The notes beneath the pieces are model-generated. The model made no database searches and was not told the origin of the DNA. It saw only the letters and a list, made by a program, of their open reading frames with translations. Shown here piece by piece: positions 27,748-37,183 of a stretch of 64,000 nucleotides of DNA. The stretch is taken from positions 4,434,501 to 4,498,500 of the forward strand of contig NZ_CP029773.1 of NCBI RefSeq assembly GCF_003205835.1. The letters are read 5' to 3'. Numbering within the stretch: the stretch's first letter is position 1; each line of letters starts with the position of its first letter. The stretch is from Stenotrophomonas maltophilia. GTDB lineage: Bacteria; Pseudomonadota; Gammaproteobacteria; Xanthomonadales; Xanthomonadaceae. The translations under genes and the position numbers were made by a program.

Positions 27748-29439
27748 TTGAGCAATCCGCCCACCGCCAATGGCAATCCCCCGCTGGTCAAAGGCATGAA
27801 CCGGCGCAGCCAGATCCTGCGCCTGCTGATGCGCTACCGCCATTCGGGCGTGTTCTCGGGCATGAACCTGGACGCCGCCAGCAACCAGGCCGACGTCCCC
27901 GCCGATGGCAACCCGGAACAGTTCGTCAGCGACCTGGAAGCGCTGGGACCGACCTTCGTCAAACTAGGCCAGATGCTGTCCACCCGCCCGGACATGGTGC
28001 CGGTGGAGTTCGCCACGGCGCTGGAGCGCATGCAGGAAAAGGTGGCCGAGATTCCGGTCGAGCGCATCCATGCCATCGTCGAACAGGAGCTGGGCGCGCC
28101 GGTGAACAAGCTGTTCGCCGCGTTCGATCCCGAGCCACTGGGCTGTGCCTCGATCGCGCAGGTGCATCGCGCGGTGCTGCACGATGGCCGCCAGGTGGCG
28201 GTGAAGGTGCAGAAACCCGAGGTCGCCGCGCAGCTGCGCTCGGACCTGGAGGCACTGCGCAGCTTCGCGCTGGCCGCCGACCACCTGACCCAGGTGGGCC
28301 GTCGCGTGCGCCTGCGCGACTGGCTCAACGAGTTCGCCAAGACCCTGATGCAGGAGCTGGACTACCACGCCGAGGCCGAGAACCTGGCCCGTTTCGGCCG
28401 GCACCTGAAGCCGTTCCGCCGCCTGTGGATTCCGCAGCCGCTGTGGGACTACAGCAGCCAGCGCGTGCTGACCATGGAACTGGCCACCGGCGTGCGCGTG
28501 GATGCGATTCCCGATGTGCGCCGCACCGAGCAATCGATGGATCCTCTGGCGGCGGCGCTGATCCGCGGCTACCTGGACCAGATCTTCGTGCATGGCGAGA
28601 TCCATGCCGACCCGCACCCGGGCAACCTGCGGGTGATGCCAGATGGACGGCTGGCGATCTTCGACCTCGGCATGGTCGCGCACATGCCGCCGCGTCTGCG
28701 CGAGCGCCTGCTGAAGATCCTGTTCGCCGCGGTCGATGGCCGCGGCGAAGAAGTGGCCGACGACCTGATCAGCATCAGCACGCGGCTGGAGGCCTTCGAC
28801 GAAGAACGCTACCTGCGCGAGACCGGCCAGCTGATCGCGCGCTACGCCGCCAGCGGCAGCTTCTCCGAAGGCCGCGTGGTGCTGGACATGGTGCGCATAG
28901 CCACCGCCTGCGGCCTGCGCACGCCGCCGGAACTGAGCCTGCTGGGCAAGGCGCTGCTCAATCTGGAAACCGTGTGCCGGCTGCTGGCACCCGAGCTGGA
29001 AACCCGCCGCATCGTTGAGCGCCAGCTGCAGCACGTGATGCGTGCGCGCCTGAAGAAATCGCTGTCTGCCGCCAACCTCGCCAGCGAGGCGATGGAACTG
29101 CAGCAGCTGCTGCGCGATGGGCCGCGCAAACTTTCGGACATCATGGCGCTGCTGGCCGAGAACCGCCTGCAGATGAAGGTGACCGGCCTGGAAGAATCGC
29201 GGTTGATGGAGAACCTGCAGAAGATCGCCAACCGCGTGGCTGCCGGCATCATCAGTGCCGCATTGATCATGGCTGCGGCGATGATGATGAAGATCGACAC
29301 CGGCTGGCACCTGTTCGGCTACCCGCTCATTGCGCTGATTCTGCTGTTCATCGGCGTGGTGCTCGGCCTTGGCATCGTGACCAGTGCATTGCTGTTCGAC
29401 CGCCGTGCGCGGGCACGCGAAGAGCGCGGGCACCGCTAG
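27748..29439 (+). CDS. ABC1/UbiB-family protein kinase-like protein (AarF)
   Basis: 563 residues. Motifs of the ABC1 atypical kinase fold are all present: KLGQMLSTRPD (KxGQ), VAVKVQKPEV (ATP-binding Lys), ELDYHAEAEN, GEIHADPHPGNL (catalytic loop) and IFDLGMVAHM (metal Asp). Two hydrophobic segments near the C terminus (about 495-545) would anchor it in the inner membrane. The start is TTG, with GGGAG directly upstream. UbiB members support ubiquinone synthesis; a second paralogue is common, so the exact role is open. Confidence 0.86.
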   Translation: MSNPPTANGNPPLVKGMNRRSQILRLLMRYRHSGVFSGMNLDAASNQADVPADGNPEQFVSDLEALGPTFVKLGQMLSTRPDMVPVEFATALERMQEKVAEIPVERIHAIVEQELGAPVNKLFAAFDPEPLGCASIAQVHRAVLHDGRQVAVKVQKPEVAAQLRSDLEALRSFALAADHLTQVGRRVRLRDWLNEFAKTLMQELDYHAEAENLARFGRHLKPFRRLWIPQPLWDYSSQRVLTMELATGVRVDAIPDVRRTEQSMDPLAAALIRGYLDQIFVHGEIHADPHPGNLRVMPDGRLAIFDLGMVAHMPPRLRERLLKILFAAVDGRGEEVADDLISISTRLEAFDEERYLRETGQLIARYAASGSFSEGRVVLDMVRIATACGLRTPPELSLLGKALLNLETVCRLLAPELETRRIVERQLQHVMRARLKKSLSAANLASEAMELQQLLRDGPRKLSDIMALLAENRLQMKVTGLEESRLMENLQKIANRVAAGIISAALIMAAAMMMKIDTGWHLFGYPLIALILLFIGVVLGLGIVTSALLFDRRARAREERGHR

Positions 29440-29683
29440 CGCATCTACGAAAACACCCGTATTCATGCGGTTTTTAATGCAATCCAACGAAGCCTTTCAC
29501 GCTCGTTTTACCTTCTGAGCGCGATTGCACACGCGTCATTTCAACAAACATTTCAGTCAGGTTCGTGCATGCACTATCGGGTCATCGGCCTGTCATGTGC
29601 ATGTGCTTGTGGCAGCGCCGGTCGGATGGACACGCGTCGGTACGACGTCCATCACCACCACCCCGTCACTGCCGAAGCTGCCT

Positions 29684-31789
29684 ATGCTCTGGATACTGCT
29701 GCTGTCGTTGTTGCTGTTGTGCTGGTTGTTCCTCGCGTCCGACAAGTGGGTGTGGTGGAAGGCCGGTGCGTTCTCGCTGCTGCTGCTGACGCTCAGCGCA
29801 TGGTGGCTGATCGACAAGCTGTCCGGTGATGGGCTCAATGCCGCCACCCTGTACCACCTGGGCGCCGACATGGAAGGCGCCGGTGTCTCCGATTTCAAGG
29901 GCTATATCGCCGGCTTCATCGTGCTGGCGCTGGTCTCGCTGCTGCCGCTGTTCGCCACGCGGGTGAAGCGCTGGCGCCGGCCCGGCCACGGTGGCGCGTT
30001 GTTCGCCGGTTTCGCGGCCGTGTGGGTGGCCACGATCATGATCAGCCCGCTGGCCCGCGACGGCCAGCGCCTGTACCAGCAGCTGCGGCCGGTCGACTTC
30101 GCCCGCATCGCACCCGAATACCAGGTGCCGACGCAGCCGCTGCAGCGCCCGCGCAACATCGTCTGGATCTATGGCGAAAGCCTGGAACGCACCTATCTGG
30201 ACGAGAACGTGTTCCCGGGCCTGATGCCCAATCTCAACCGTCTGGCCACGAAGTCGCTGGACGTGCGCGGCCTGGCCTCGGCCGAAGGCAGCGGCTGGAC
30301 CATCGCCGGCCTGGTCTCGTCGATGTGCGGTGTGCCGCTGACCACCTCCCAAGGCGACGAGAACAGCATGGACCGCATGGGCAGCTTCCTGCCCAAGGCC
30401 GTGTGCCTGGGCGACTACCTGAAGCAGCAGGGCTACACCAACCACTATCTGGGTGGCGCCAACGGCCAGTTCGCCGGCAAGGGCCAGTTCCTGGCCAGCC
30501 ACGGTTTCGATGAAGTACACGACCTGGCGTGGTTCAAGCAGCAGAAGAAGATCGGCCGCATCCACTACTCGGCCTGGGGCGTGCACGACGACGTGCTGCT
30601 GGACACCGCCTACCAGCGCTTTGAACAGCTCTCGCGCGCCGGCTCACCGTTCATGCTGACCACGCTGACCATGGACACCCACCATCCGGCGGGCCACCTG
30701 CCGGTGTCGTGCAAGGGCGAGCGCTACCAGAGCCAGTACGGCAACATCAACATGCTCAACGCGCTCAAGTGCAGCGACCGGCTGATCTCGCAGCTGGTGC
30801 AGCGCATCCAGGCCAGCCCGTACGGCAAGGACACGCTGATCGTGATCGCCTCCGACCACCTGGCGATGCCCAACGATCTGACCCACATCCTGACCCGGCA
30901 GAAGCGCGAGAACCTGCTGCTGTTCCTGGGCGATGACATTGCCCCGCAGCAGCTCAGCGCCGACGCCGGTACCACCCTGGATTCGGGCGCGACCCTGCTC
31001 AGCCTGCTGGACCCGAACCTGAAGACGATGGGCTTCGGCCGTTCGCTGATCGACAGCCAGCGCACGCCCAGCGCCAGCGTGGCGACCCAGCGCGATGGTG
31101 GTCGCGACTATCCGCAGTACCTGGCCTTCGCGCGTTCACTGTGGCTGGGCGAACCGACCCGCGAGCTGAAGATCGATGGCGATGACCAGGTGGTGGTCGG
31201 CCTGCAGCACGTGCAGCCACCGGTACTGCTGGAGTACGACAAGGACTGGAGTCTGAAGTCCGTGTACCTGGAAAACACCTCACGCCAGTTCGACGATGCC
31301 AACCCGGACAACACCCTGGCCTACGTCGACCGCTGCACCGCGTTCGAGGACGGCTCGGCCGACGGTGACTGGTGCGCCCTGCTGGTCAACCGCGACAACG
31401 GCATCAAGCTGTACCGCGACAACGACCTGCGCGGCGGCATCGCGGTGGATGCGCCGCTGGATGCGTTCCAGGGCCCGCGTCCGAGCGTGCGCCAGGCGCA
31501 CATGATCACCCAGAAGGGCCGCCGCACCCGTGCCGGCCAGTACATGCTGCAGCTGGTGGCGAGCACGCGCCCGGATCGTGGATTCTGGATCGAGGCGGTG
31601 TCCTCGCAGCGCAAGGTGGTGCTGGCCCAGCAGTGGGTGCAGCCCGATGCCAACGGCAAGATCAACGTGTCGTTCGGGCTGGACCACGAAGTGGATGATC
31701 TGGAGATCCGCGCGTGGTTGAACCACGCCGAGAAGCTGGCGGTGGATACGTTCGCACTGGTGCCCTCGCGCAGCCGACCGCGAGGATAG
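29684..31789 (+). CDS. opgB: Phosphoglycerol transferase I (osmoregulated periplasmic glucan modification)
   Basis: 701 residues of the alkaline phosphatase/LtaS-like superfamily. Four hydrophobic segments at the N terminus (residues ~1-150) are followed by a periplasmic catalytic domain: NIVWIYGESLERTYLDE (metal Glu), GSGWTIAGLVSSMCGVPL (nucleophile Thr) and IASDHLAMPND (metal Asp-His). It transfers phosphoglycerol from phosphatidylglycerol to periplasmic glucans. ATG 29684 starts at the first helix; upstream frame lacks family features. Its TAG stop begins a long hairpin repeat. Confidence 0.9.
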   Translation: MLWILLLSLLLLCWLFLASDKWVWWKAGAFSLLLLTLSAWWLIDKLSGDGLNAATLYHLGADMEGAGVSDFKGYIAGFIVLALVSLLPLFATRVKRWRRPGHGGALFAGFAAVWVATIMISPLARDGQRLYQQLRPVDFARIAPEYQVPTQPLQRPRNIVWIYGESLERTYLDENVFPGLMPNLNRLATKSLDVRGLASAEGSGWTIAGLVSSMCGVPLTTSQGDENSMDRMGSFLPKAVCLGDYLKQQGYTNHYLGGANGQFAGKGQFLASHGFDEVHDLAWFKQQKKIGRIHYSAWGVHDDVLLDTAYQRFEQLSRAGSPFMLTTLTMDTHHPAGHLPVSCKGERYQSQYGNINMLNALKCSDRLISQLVQRIQASPYGKDTLIVIASDHLAMPNDLTHILTRQKRENLLLFLGDDIAPQQLSADAGTTLDSGATLLSLLDPNLKTMGFGRSLIDSQRTPSASVATQRDGGRDYPQYLAFARSLWLGEPTRELKIDGDDQVVVGLQHVQPPVLLEYDKDWSLKSVYLENTSRQFDDANPDNTLAYVDRCTAFEDGSADGDWCALLVNRDNGIKLYRDNDLRGGIAVDAPLDAFQGPRPSVRQAHMITQKGRRTRAGQYMLQLVASTRPDRGFWIEAVSSQRKVVLAQQWVQPDANGKINVSFGLDHEVDDLEIRAWLNHAEKLAVDTFALVPSRSRPRG

Positions 31790-32060
31790 GGGTTTCTTTG
31801 CAGGGCTGCGCCCTGCACCTGCCGAAGCAACACCCAAAGCACAGCAACGGCAACGGCAACGGCGTGCGTTCCGTGGTTTGGTGGGGCGGTGTCGGAGTGC
31901 GGGGACGCCGTGAACCCATCCCTGGGGGCTTGGCAGCCGCTTGCTCGTGTGCGCAGTCCTGCGCACACGGCAAGACCGGGGTTGGGCGTCCTGCCCAACC
32001 CGCCCGAGGCATGCCTCGGGCCCATGCGGCTGACACCCCGCACTCCGACACCGCCCCACC
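31787..32060 (+). repeat. Hairpin element A at the 3' end of opgB (possible structured RNA)
   Basis: Starts with the opgB stop: TAGGGGTTTCTTTGCAGGGC..., with a small hairpin GCAGGGC-TGC-GCCCTGC (31800-31816), then CAACGGCAACGGC repeats, then a perfect 24-bp stem (31881-31904 with 32036-32059) enclosing three smaller hairpins: 31946-31969 (10 bp, GTCC loop), 31980-32000 (8 bp, GTCCT loop) and 32003-32020 (8 bp). The layout is a multi-branched fold. No gene is present. Confidence 0.75.
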
Positions 32061-32084
32061 TCTGACAGATCTCCGCGGCTGTTG

Positions 32085-32108
32085 GTAGGTGTCGACCTTG
32101 GTCGACAC
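32085..32108 (+). repeat. SMAG/REP palindrome with stem GTCGACC/GGTCGAC
   Basis: GTAGGTGTCGACCTTGGTCG then ACAC, GTAG head. It is flanked by complementary CTGACAGAT (32062-32070) and ATCTGTCAG (32109-32117), so it sits at the tip of a longer stem between the two hairpin elements. Confidence 0.8.
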
Positions 32109-32134
32109 ATCTGTCAGATATCGAATGAAATTCC

Positions 32135-32175
32135 GGGGTCAGATCCGTTTTCCTGCGGAAAACGGATCTGACCCC
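32135..32175. repeat. TGACCCC-type palindrome
   Basis: A 19-bp perfect stem: GGGGTCAGATCCGTTTTCC (32135-32153) with its complement (32157-32175) around a TGC loop. Same class as the pair at 57077-57170. Both ends carry GGGGTCAGA/TCTGACCCC. Confidence 0.8.
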
Positions 32176-32187
32176 AAGAGTATTTCC

Positions 32188-32396
32188 GACAGATCGCAGG
32201 AATCTGTCGAAGGCGGGGTGGGTCCGGTTGCGGGGGCGTGAGCCGCATGGATGCGGCGACCGAGCTTACATGGACGTACTTGCAGCGTCCCCCGCAACCG
32301 GACCCACCCCGCCAAACCACGGAATGCACGCTGTTGCTGTTGCCTTTGCTCCGGCTCGTAGCGGGTGCAGGGCACAGCCCTGCAAAGAACCCCCTA
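32188..32396 (-). repeat. Hairpin element B at the 3' end of the MscK gene, homologous to element A
   Basis: On the minus strand it begins with the stop of the channel gene: TAGGGGGTTCTTTGCAGGGC..., with hairpin TGCAGGGC-TGT-GCCCTGCA (32366-32384), CAACAGCAACAGC repeats, GCGTGCATTCCGTGGTTTGG, then a perfect 25-bp stem (32212-32236 with 32289-32313) enclosing GCCGCAT-GG-ATGCGGC (32242-32257), and finally CGACAGAT/ATCTGTCG (32187-32209). Order and shared words match element A in inverted orientation. Confidence 0.75.
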
Positions 32397-34823
32397 CTCC
32401 TGCGGATCGCGGGTGATGTGGATGTCGGTCGGGGTCGACAGCGGGATGTTCCGCTCGGCCAGGATGTGCAGGAGGCTGAAGTACAGATCGCTACGTGTGG
32501 CATACACCTGCCGCGGGCTGGCCACGTACGCGAAGCTGTTGATGGTGATCTGGCCACCGGCAATGCTGTCGATGTAGACCGTCGGCGCCGGCTGCTTCAG
32601 CACGTTGGTGTGCGCGGTATAAGCATCCAGCAGCGCCTGCCGCAGGTTGCCGACATCGGTGCTGGGTGGCACCGCGAACTGGATCTGGATGCGGCCCTGG
32701 TTGTTGCCCATCGTCATGTTGCGCACGGTCTTGGTGACCAGCTCGGAGTTGGGCACGATCAGGGTCGACTTGTCGCCCACCTGGATCTCGGTCGAGCGCA
32801 GGCTGATGCGGCGGATGTCGCCCTCCTGGTCGCCCAGCTTCACCCAGTCACCGATCTTCACCGGGCGCTCGGCCAGCAGGATCAGGCCGGAGACGAAGTT
32901 CTGGGTGATCACCTGCAGGCCAAAACCAATACCCACCGACAGCGCGCTGACCAGCAATGCCAGCTTGCTCAGCTGCAGGCCCATGGCCGACAGCGCCCAG
33001 ATCACCGCGATGATGATGCCCACGTAGCGGGCGACGGTACTGACCGAGTTGCGTGCTCCCAGGTCCAGCTCGGTCTTGGGCAGGTAGGTGTCGGTCAGCC
33101 AGCGCTGCACCAGCTGGGTGATCGCCAGACCGGCCAGCAGCACCAGCACCGCCAGCACGATCCGCACCGGTTCCAGCTTCGTTCCACCGACATCGAATCC
33201 CGAGGTGAACAGCGAAGAGAAGCGCTCGACCACCGCGCCGATGTTGCCGAACGGCGCCACCAGCGCCAGCAGGGCAAGCAGCACGACAATCGTGCGCAGC
33301 GCCGCCGACAGCAGCACGCCGGCCTGCTCCAGCCGCGACACACTCAGGCCGGTACTGAGCAGGATGGTCTGGCCGACCTTGCTGTCGGCGTTGAGCATCC
33401 AGGTGCTCAGGTCATCGACGAACTTGAACAGCAACGTCGCGGCCAGCACCACGATGCTGCCGCCGATCAGCTGCTGGTTCACGAACTTGGCGAAGTTCAG
33501 GTAGCCCAGCAACGTGGCAATGATGGCCGCCACCACCGCGATGTTGCCCGCTACCCGGGCCAGTACCAGCCAGCTGCTGCGGCGCACTGGCGTACTCACG
33601 CCAAGGCCATCGGCCTGCGCTTCCAGCTTGGCCTCGGCCTCGGCGGTCTGCCGCCGATGCAGGCGCGCCAGCGTCACCAGCATGGCCATGATCAGGCCCA
33701 GGTAGGTCAGGGCAATCAGGCCATCCAGCGCCACCGTGGTGACGTCGCTGGTGCGCGTGGCCTGGTCGAGGGCGACCAGCACCGTGCTCAGCCAGGCCAG
33801 CGCCGCCGCGCCCCACGCGTACTTGCGCAGCTTGAGCGCGGCGGTGTCGTCCAGGTTCAGCAGCCGCCACGACGGGCGCTTGGGCACCAGCAGGCAGGCG
33901 CTGAGTGCGGCGATGAACGCGGCGCGGAACGTTGCGGTCTCCAGCCCGTCGGCCACCACCTGCAGGCGCGGTGCGATCGCATCGATGGCATCCAGCGCCG
34001 TCATCAGCACCACCACCGCATAGCCAGGCAGCAGCGTGCCCACCAGCAGCAGCCACATGGCCAGGCCGGACCGGCGCAGGCGACCATCGGGCGCGCGTTC
34101 GGACGCGGCAAAGCCCCGCCCCAGCCTGCGCAGCCACAGCCGCAGCGGGAACATCATCACCAGCGCGGCCAGCAGGCCCAGCAACGGCGTGCCCCAGCCA
34201 TTGGCGCGGATGCCGGCGATCAGCGTGTCACGCCCCTGCTCGGCCAGCGGCGCAACGCGTGCGATATCGATCGGCAGACGCTCGGCCACCTTGCTCCACA
34301 ACGCAGGCGACAGCGGCGAGGCGACCTTCTGCCCCAGCTCTTCGGTGCGTTGCGCCGCGCGTTGCTGGTCGATGTCGGTCGCCAGCTGCTGGGCACGCAC
34401 GGCACTGGTCTTGGCCTGCGCTACGGACGCGGCCAGGCCGTCGCGCTGCTTGTTGATGGTGCGCCGTTGTGCCGCCAGTTCGGGCGGCTCGGTGGCGCCC
34501 TCGGCAGGCGTGCCCAGCTGCGCCAGTTGTTCGTCGAGGCGAACCAGCTGTGGCTGCAGCTCCTTTTCCAGTGCCTCAGCATCCCGCCGCGCCTGCGAGG
34601 CATCCTCGGACAGCATCGCCAGCGTCTCGATGGCGGCTGCATCACCACGCTTGCGGTCGACCTCCTTCAGCTTCGCATCGATACCTGCCAGCCGCTGCTT
34701 CGGCGTTGACTCATCATCCTGCGCCAACACCGGCGCGGACAGCAGGAAGACGCTGCACAGCAGCAGGATCAGCCAAGGGCCCCGTGCACGGATCGATCGC
34801 AGGAAAGAAGACAAGCCAGCCAC
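32394..34823 (-). CDS. Mechanosensitive ion channel, MscK/MscM-like with DUF3772 region
   Basis: 809 residues. Signal peptide (SVFLLSAPVLAQ, cleavage near residue 35), a periplasmic coiled-coil region to about 185 (DUF3772 type), then about ten membrane helices and the MscS core: LSVGIGFGLQVITQNFVSGL (pore helix, Gly/Ala packing) and LAERPVKIGDWVKLGDQEGD (beta domain). Opens under membrane tension to release solutes in osmotic downshock. It converges on opgB, which also deals with osmotic conditions. Confidence 0.9.
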   Translation of the reverse strand: MAGLSSFLRSIRARGPWLILLLCSVFLLSAPVLAQDDESTPKQRLAGIDAKLKEVDRKRGDAAAIETLAMLSEDASQARRDAEALEKELQPQLVRLDEQLAQLGTPAEGATEPPELAAQRRTINKQRDGLAASVAQAKTSAVRAQQLATDIDQQRAAQRTEELGQKVASPLSPALWSKVAERLPIDIARVAPLAEQGRDTLIAGIRANGWGTPLLGLLAALVMMFPLRLWLRRLGRGFAASERAPDGRLRRSGLAMWLLLVGTLLPGYAVVVLMTALDAIDAIAPRLQVVADGLETATFRAAFIAALSACLLVPKRPSWRLLNLDDTAALKLRKYAWGAAALAWLSTVLVALDQATRTSDVTTVALDGLIALTYLGLIMAMLVTLARLHRRQTAEAEAKLEAQADGLGVSTPVRRSSWLVLARVAGNIAVVAAIIATLLGYLNFAKFVNQQLIGGSIVVLAATLLFKFVDDLSTWMLNADSKVGQTILLSTGLSVSRLEQAGVLLSAALRTIVVLLALLALVAPFGNIGAVVERFSSLFTSGFDVGGTKLEPVRIVLAVLVLLAGLAITQLVQRWLTDTYLPKTELDLGARNSVSTVARYVGIIIAVIWALSAMGLQLSKLALLVSALSVGIGFGLQVITQNFVSGLILLAERPVKIGDWVKLGDQEGDIRRISLRSTEIQVGDKSTLIVPNSELVTKTVRNMTMGNNQGRIQIQFAVPPSTDVGNLRQALLDAYTAHTNVLKQPAPTVYIDSIAGGQITINSFAYVASPRQVYATRSDLYFSLLHILAERNIPLSTPTDIHITRDPQE

Positions 34824-34910
34824 ACCGGTTCGCGCGGACCACCGCGCCTGCGCGCGACTATACGGCAGAGCCGGTCAAGGCCGGATGGGCGCCCCCGCCA
34901 GCGTCGCGCA

Positions 34911-35159
34911 TCAGTACTTCAGGCGCAGCTCTTCCACGGCCGGCTGCTGCAGCGCGTACCAGTCCTGGAACTCTTCCTCGGTGATCTCATCGGGCGCATA
35001 CACCGCCACCGGGTGCCAGTCGTGGTCGGTCGGCAGCGGCTGGCGCGGGCCGGCACGCAGGCTGTAGGCCACGCCTTCATAGTCGACCAGGTCATCGACC
35101 TGCGGCCACTGTTCGCGTGCGAACGCGGATTCACTCTTCAACAGGATCACCTGGTACAT
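34911..35159 (-). CDS. Small conserved hypothetical protein
   Basis: 82 residues, acidic, with many Trp/Tyr (WYALQQPAVEELRLKY at the C terminus). The ATG at 35159 has GGAGGTG directly upstream, a strong ribosome site, which favours it over a GTG four codons earlier. No family recognised. Lies upstream of the channel gene on the same strand with an 87-base gap. Confidence 0.6.
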   Translation of the reverse strand: MYQVILLKSESAFAREQWPQVDDLVDYEGVAYSLRAGPRQPLPTDHDWHPVAVYAPDEITEEEFQDWYALQQPAVEELRLKY

Positions 35160-35341
35160 CGGCACCTCCACCTCGGTTGGATCAGGAAAACACGGCGCTG
35201 GCAGCAGGATACCGCCACGCCGGTGACAACGGGCGCTCCGCCGGGGCGACGGAACGTTCTGGACACGGCCATCGCCCCGGCTTCACCCGCCCATGGCAAG
35301 GCCATCGGCATCGTGGAGGCCCACCCCTGCCACGACCACCG

Positions 35342-35836
35342 ATGACCGAGCACCCGCCGCTGAAGACCGTTGCCGACCTCAAGCTGCCCCGCTACCTGGG
35401 CACCTGGTACGAGATCGCGCGCCTGCCGATGCGCCATGAACCGGAAGGCTGTACCGACGTGTCGGCGCACTACACCCTGCTCGACAACGGCAACGTTGGC
35501 GTCACCAACCGCTGCCGCATGGACGGCGAGGTCGAGGAAGCCACCGGCGAGGCCTGCGCCGTCGACAACGACAGCGCGCGCCTTGAGGTGAGCTTCCTGC
35601 CCAAGGGCCTGCGCTGGTTGCCGTTCGCCAAGGGCGATTACTGGGTGATCCAGGTCGCTCCGGACTACAGCGTGGCACTGGTCGGCAGCCCAGATCGCAA
35701 GTACCTGTGGCTGCTGGCGCGCGAGCCGCGCCTGGACGCGACCGTGCAGGACCATTATCTGGCGGCGGCCCGCCTGCAGGGCTTCGATCTGTCCGAACTG
35801 ATCCAGACCCCGCATTCCGGCCAGCCCACTGCCTGA
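35342..35836 (+). CDS. blc: Bacterial lipocalin (Blc family)
   Basis: 164 residues. The lipocalin signature YLGTWYEIARLPMR is at about residue 18-31, followed by VTNRCR and WVIQVAPDYSVALVGSPDR (second and third conserved regions). No signal peptide or lipobox is visible, unlike E. coli Blc, so a cytosolic form or a missed upstream start is possible. Binds lipids or other hydrophobic ligands. Followed after 12 bases by an FAD oxidoreductase gene on the same strand. Confidence 0.88.
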   Translation: MTEHPPLKTVADLKLPRYLGTWYEIARLPMRHEPEGCTDVSAHYTLLDNGNVGVTNRCRMDGEVEEATGEACAVDNDSARLEVSFLPKGLRWLPFAKGDYWVIQVAPDYSVALVGSPDRKYLWLLAREPRLDATVQDHYLAAARLQGFDLSELIQTPHSGQPTA

Positions 35837-35848
35837 GCGGCGCCACGC

Positions 35849-37057
35849 ATGGACCTGAAGAGCGGTTACCCCTGGTGGGCGGTACGCAACGGCCTGATCC
35901 ACGCCTTTCCTGCGCTGCAGCAGGACCTGCGCTGCGACGTACTGGTGGTCGGCGGCGGCATCACCGGTGCGCTGATTGCCGACGAACTGTCCCGGCATGG
36001 CCACGACGTGGCAGTGATCGAGCAGCGCGACATCGGCTGGGGCAGCACCGCCGCCAGCACCGCGCTGCTGCAGTACGAGATCGATACCCATCTGATGGAG
36101 CTGGCCCAACGCTATGGCCAGGACGCCGCCGCGCTTGCCTATCGGGCGTGTGCCGAGGCGATTCCGGCCCTGGGCGACGTGGCTCGCGGCCTGAAAGACG
36201 TTGATTTCCAGCGCATGGACAGCCTGTACCTGGCCAGCCGCCATCGCGACGTGCCGCGCCTGATGGCCGAAGGTGAGGCACGGCGCGGAATCGGCCTGGA
36301 TGCCCGCTGGCTGGGCCCGGAGGCACTGCGGGAGCGCTTCGACGTGGACGCCGGCGGTGCCCTGCTCACGCGCCAGGCGGCGCGGGTCGATCCCTATCGC
36401 CTGACCTATGCGCTGCTGCAGCGCGTGCGCCGGCGCGGCGGCCAGGTGCATGACCGCACGGTGCTGCACACGCTCACTCCCTCCGCACGCGGCGTGAGCG
36501 CCCTCACCGAGGGCGGCGCCACGATTCACGCCCGCCATGTGGTGCTGGCAATGGGCTACGCCAACCAGACGTGGCTGCAGCAGCGCGTCGCACGCAACCG
36601 CAGCAGCTACGCCTTCATCACCGACCCGATCGATGCGGACGTGCTGGGCCGGCTGCGCAACACGATGGTGTGGGAGAGCGCACGCCCGTACCTCTACCTG
36701 CGCGCCACCGGCGACCGCCGCCTGCTGGTGGGCGGGCTGGACGACGCCATCGACATCCCCGCCCGCCGCGATCGGCGCGTAGAGCGCAAGGCCGACAAGC
36801 TGATGAAACAGCTCCAGCACTGGTTCCCGCGGCTGGATCCGGTGCCCGCCTTCTCCTGGGCCGGCACCTTCGCCGAAACCGCCGACGGCCTGCCTTTCTT
36901 CGGCCCGCACGATCAGTGGGGGCCACGGGTGCATTTCGCCATGGCCTACGGCGGCAACGGCATCACTTATTCGATGATCGGCGCCCAGCTGCTGCGGGCC
37001 CGGATCGAGCGGCGCAGGCATGCGCTGGAAGGGCTGTTCGGGTTCGGGCGGCTGTGA
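35849..37057 (+). CDS. FAD-dependent oxidoreductase, DAO family
   Basis: 402 residues. Dinucleotide-binding motif VLVVGGGITGALIADEL (about residues 30-47) followed by VAVIEQRDIGWGSTAAST, typical of the D-amino-acid oxidase/glycine oxidase/gamma-glutamylputrescine oxidase group. The C-terminal FAD block is TPFFGPHDQWG-like: LPFFGPHDQWGPRVHFAMAY. Substrate unknown. Probably co-transcribed with the lipocalin gene. Confidence 0.85.
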   Translation: MDLKSGYPWWAVRNGLIHAFPALQQDLRCDVLVVGGGITGALIADELSRHGHDVAVIEQRDIGWGSTAASTALLQYEIDTHLMELAQRYGQDAAALAYRACAEAIPALGDVARGLKDVDFQRMDSLYLASRHRDVPRLMAEGEARRGIGLDARWLGPEALRERFDVDAGGALLTRQAARVDPYRLTYALLQRVRRRGGQVHDRTVLHTLTPSARGVSALTEGGATIHARHVVLAMGYANQTWLQQRVARNRSSYAFITDPIDADVLGRLRNTMVWESARPYLYLRATGDRRLLVGGLDDAIDIPARRDRRVERKADKLMKQLQHWFPRLDPVPAFSWAGTFAETADGLPFFGPHDQWGPRVHFAMAYGGNGITYSMIGAQLLRARIERRRHALEGLFGFGRL

Positions 37058-37063
37058 CCTGCA

Positions 37064-37086
37064 GCCAGGCATGGCCTGGCTCTACC
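37064..37086 (-). repeat. REP palindrome after the FAD oxidoreductase gene
   Basis: Minus strand GTAGAGCCAGGCCATGCCTG GC; stem GCCAGGC/GCCTGGC with a GTAG head. Starts seven bases after the stop. Confidence 0.75.
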
Positions 37087-37183
37087 CCAATCCGGCGCCG
37101 ACAGGCATCATTCAAGCAACCCCTGCTAGCGTCGGCCTGTACCGCCGCGTGTTGCGTGGCCACCTGTCCGCTGGAGCGCCGTC

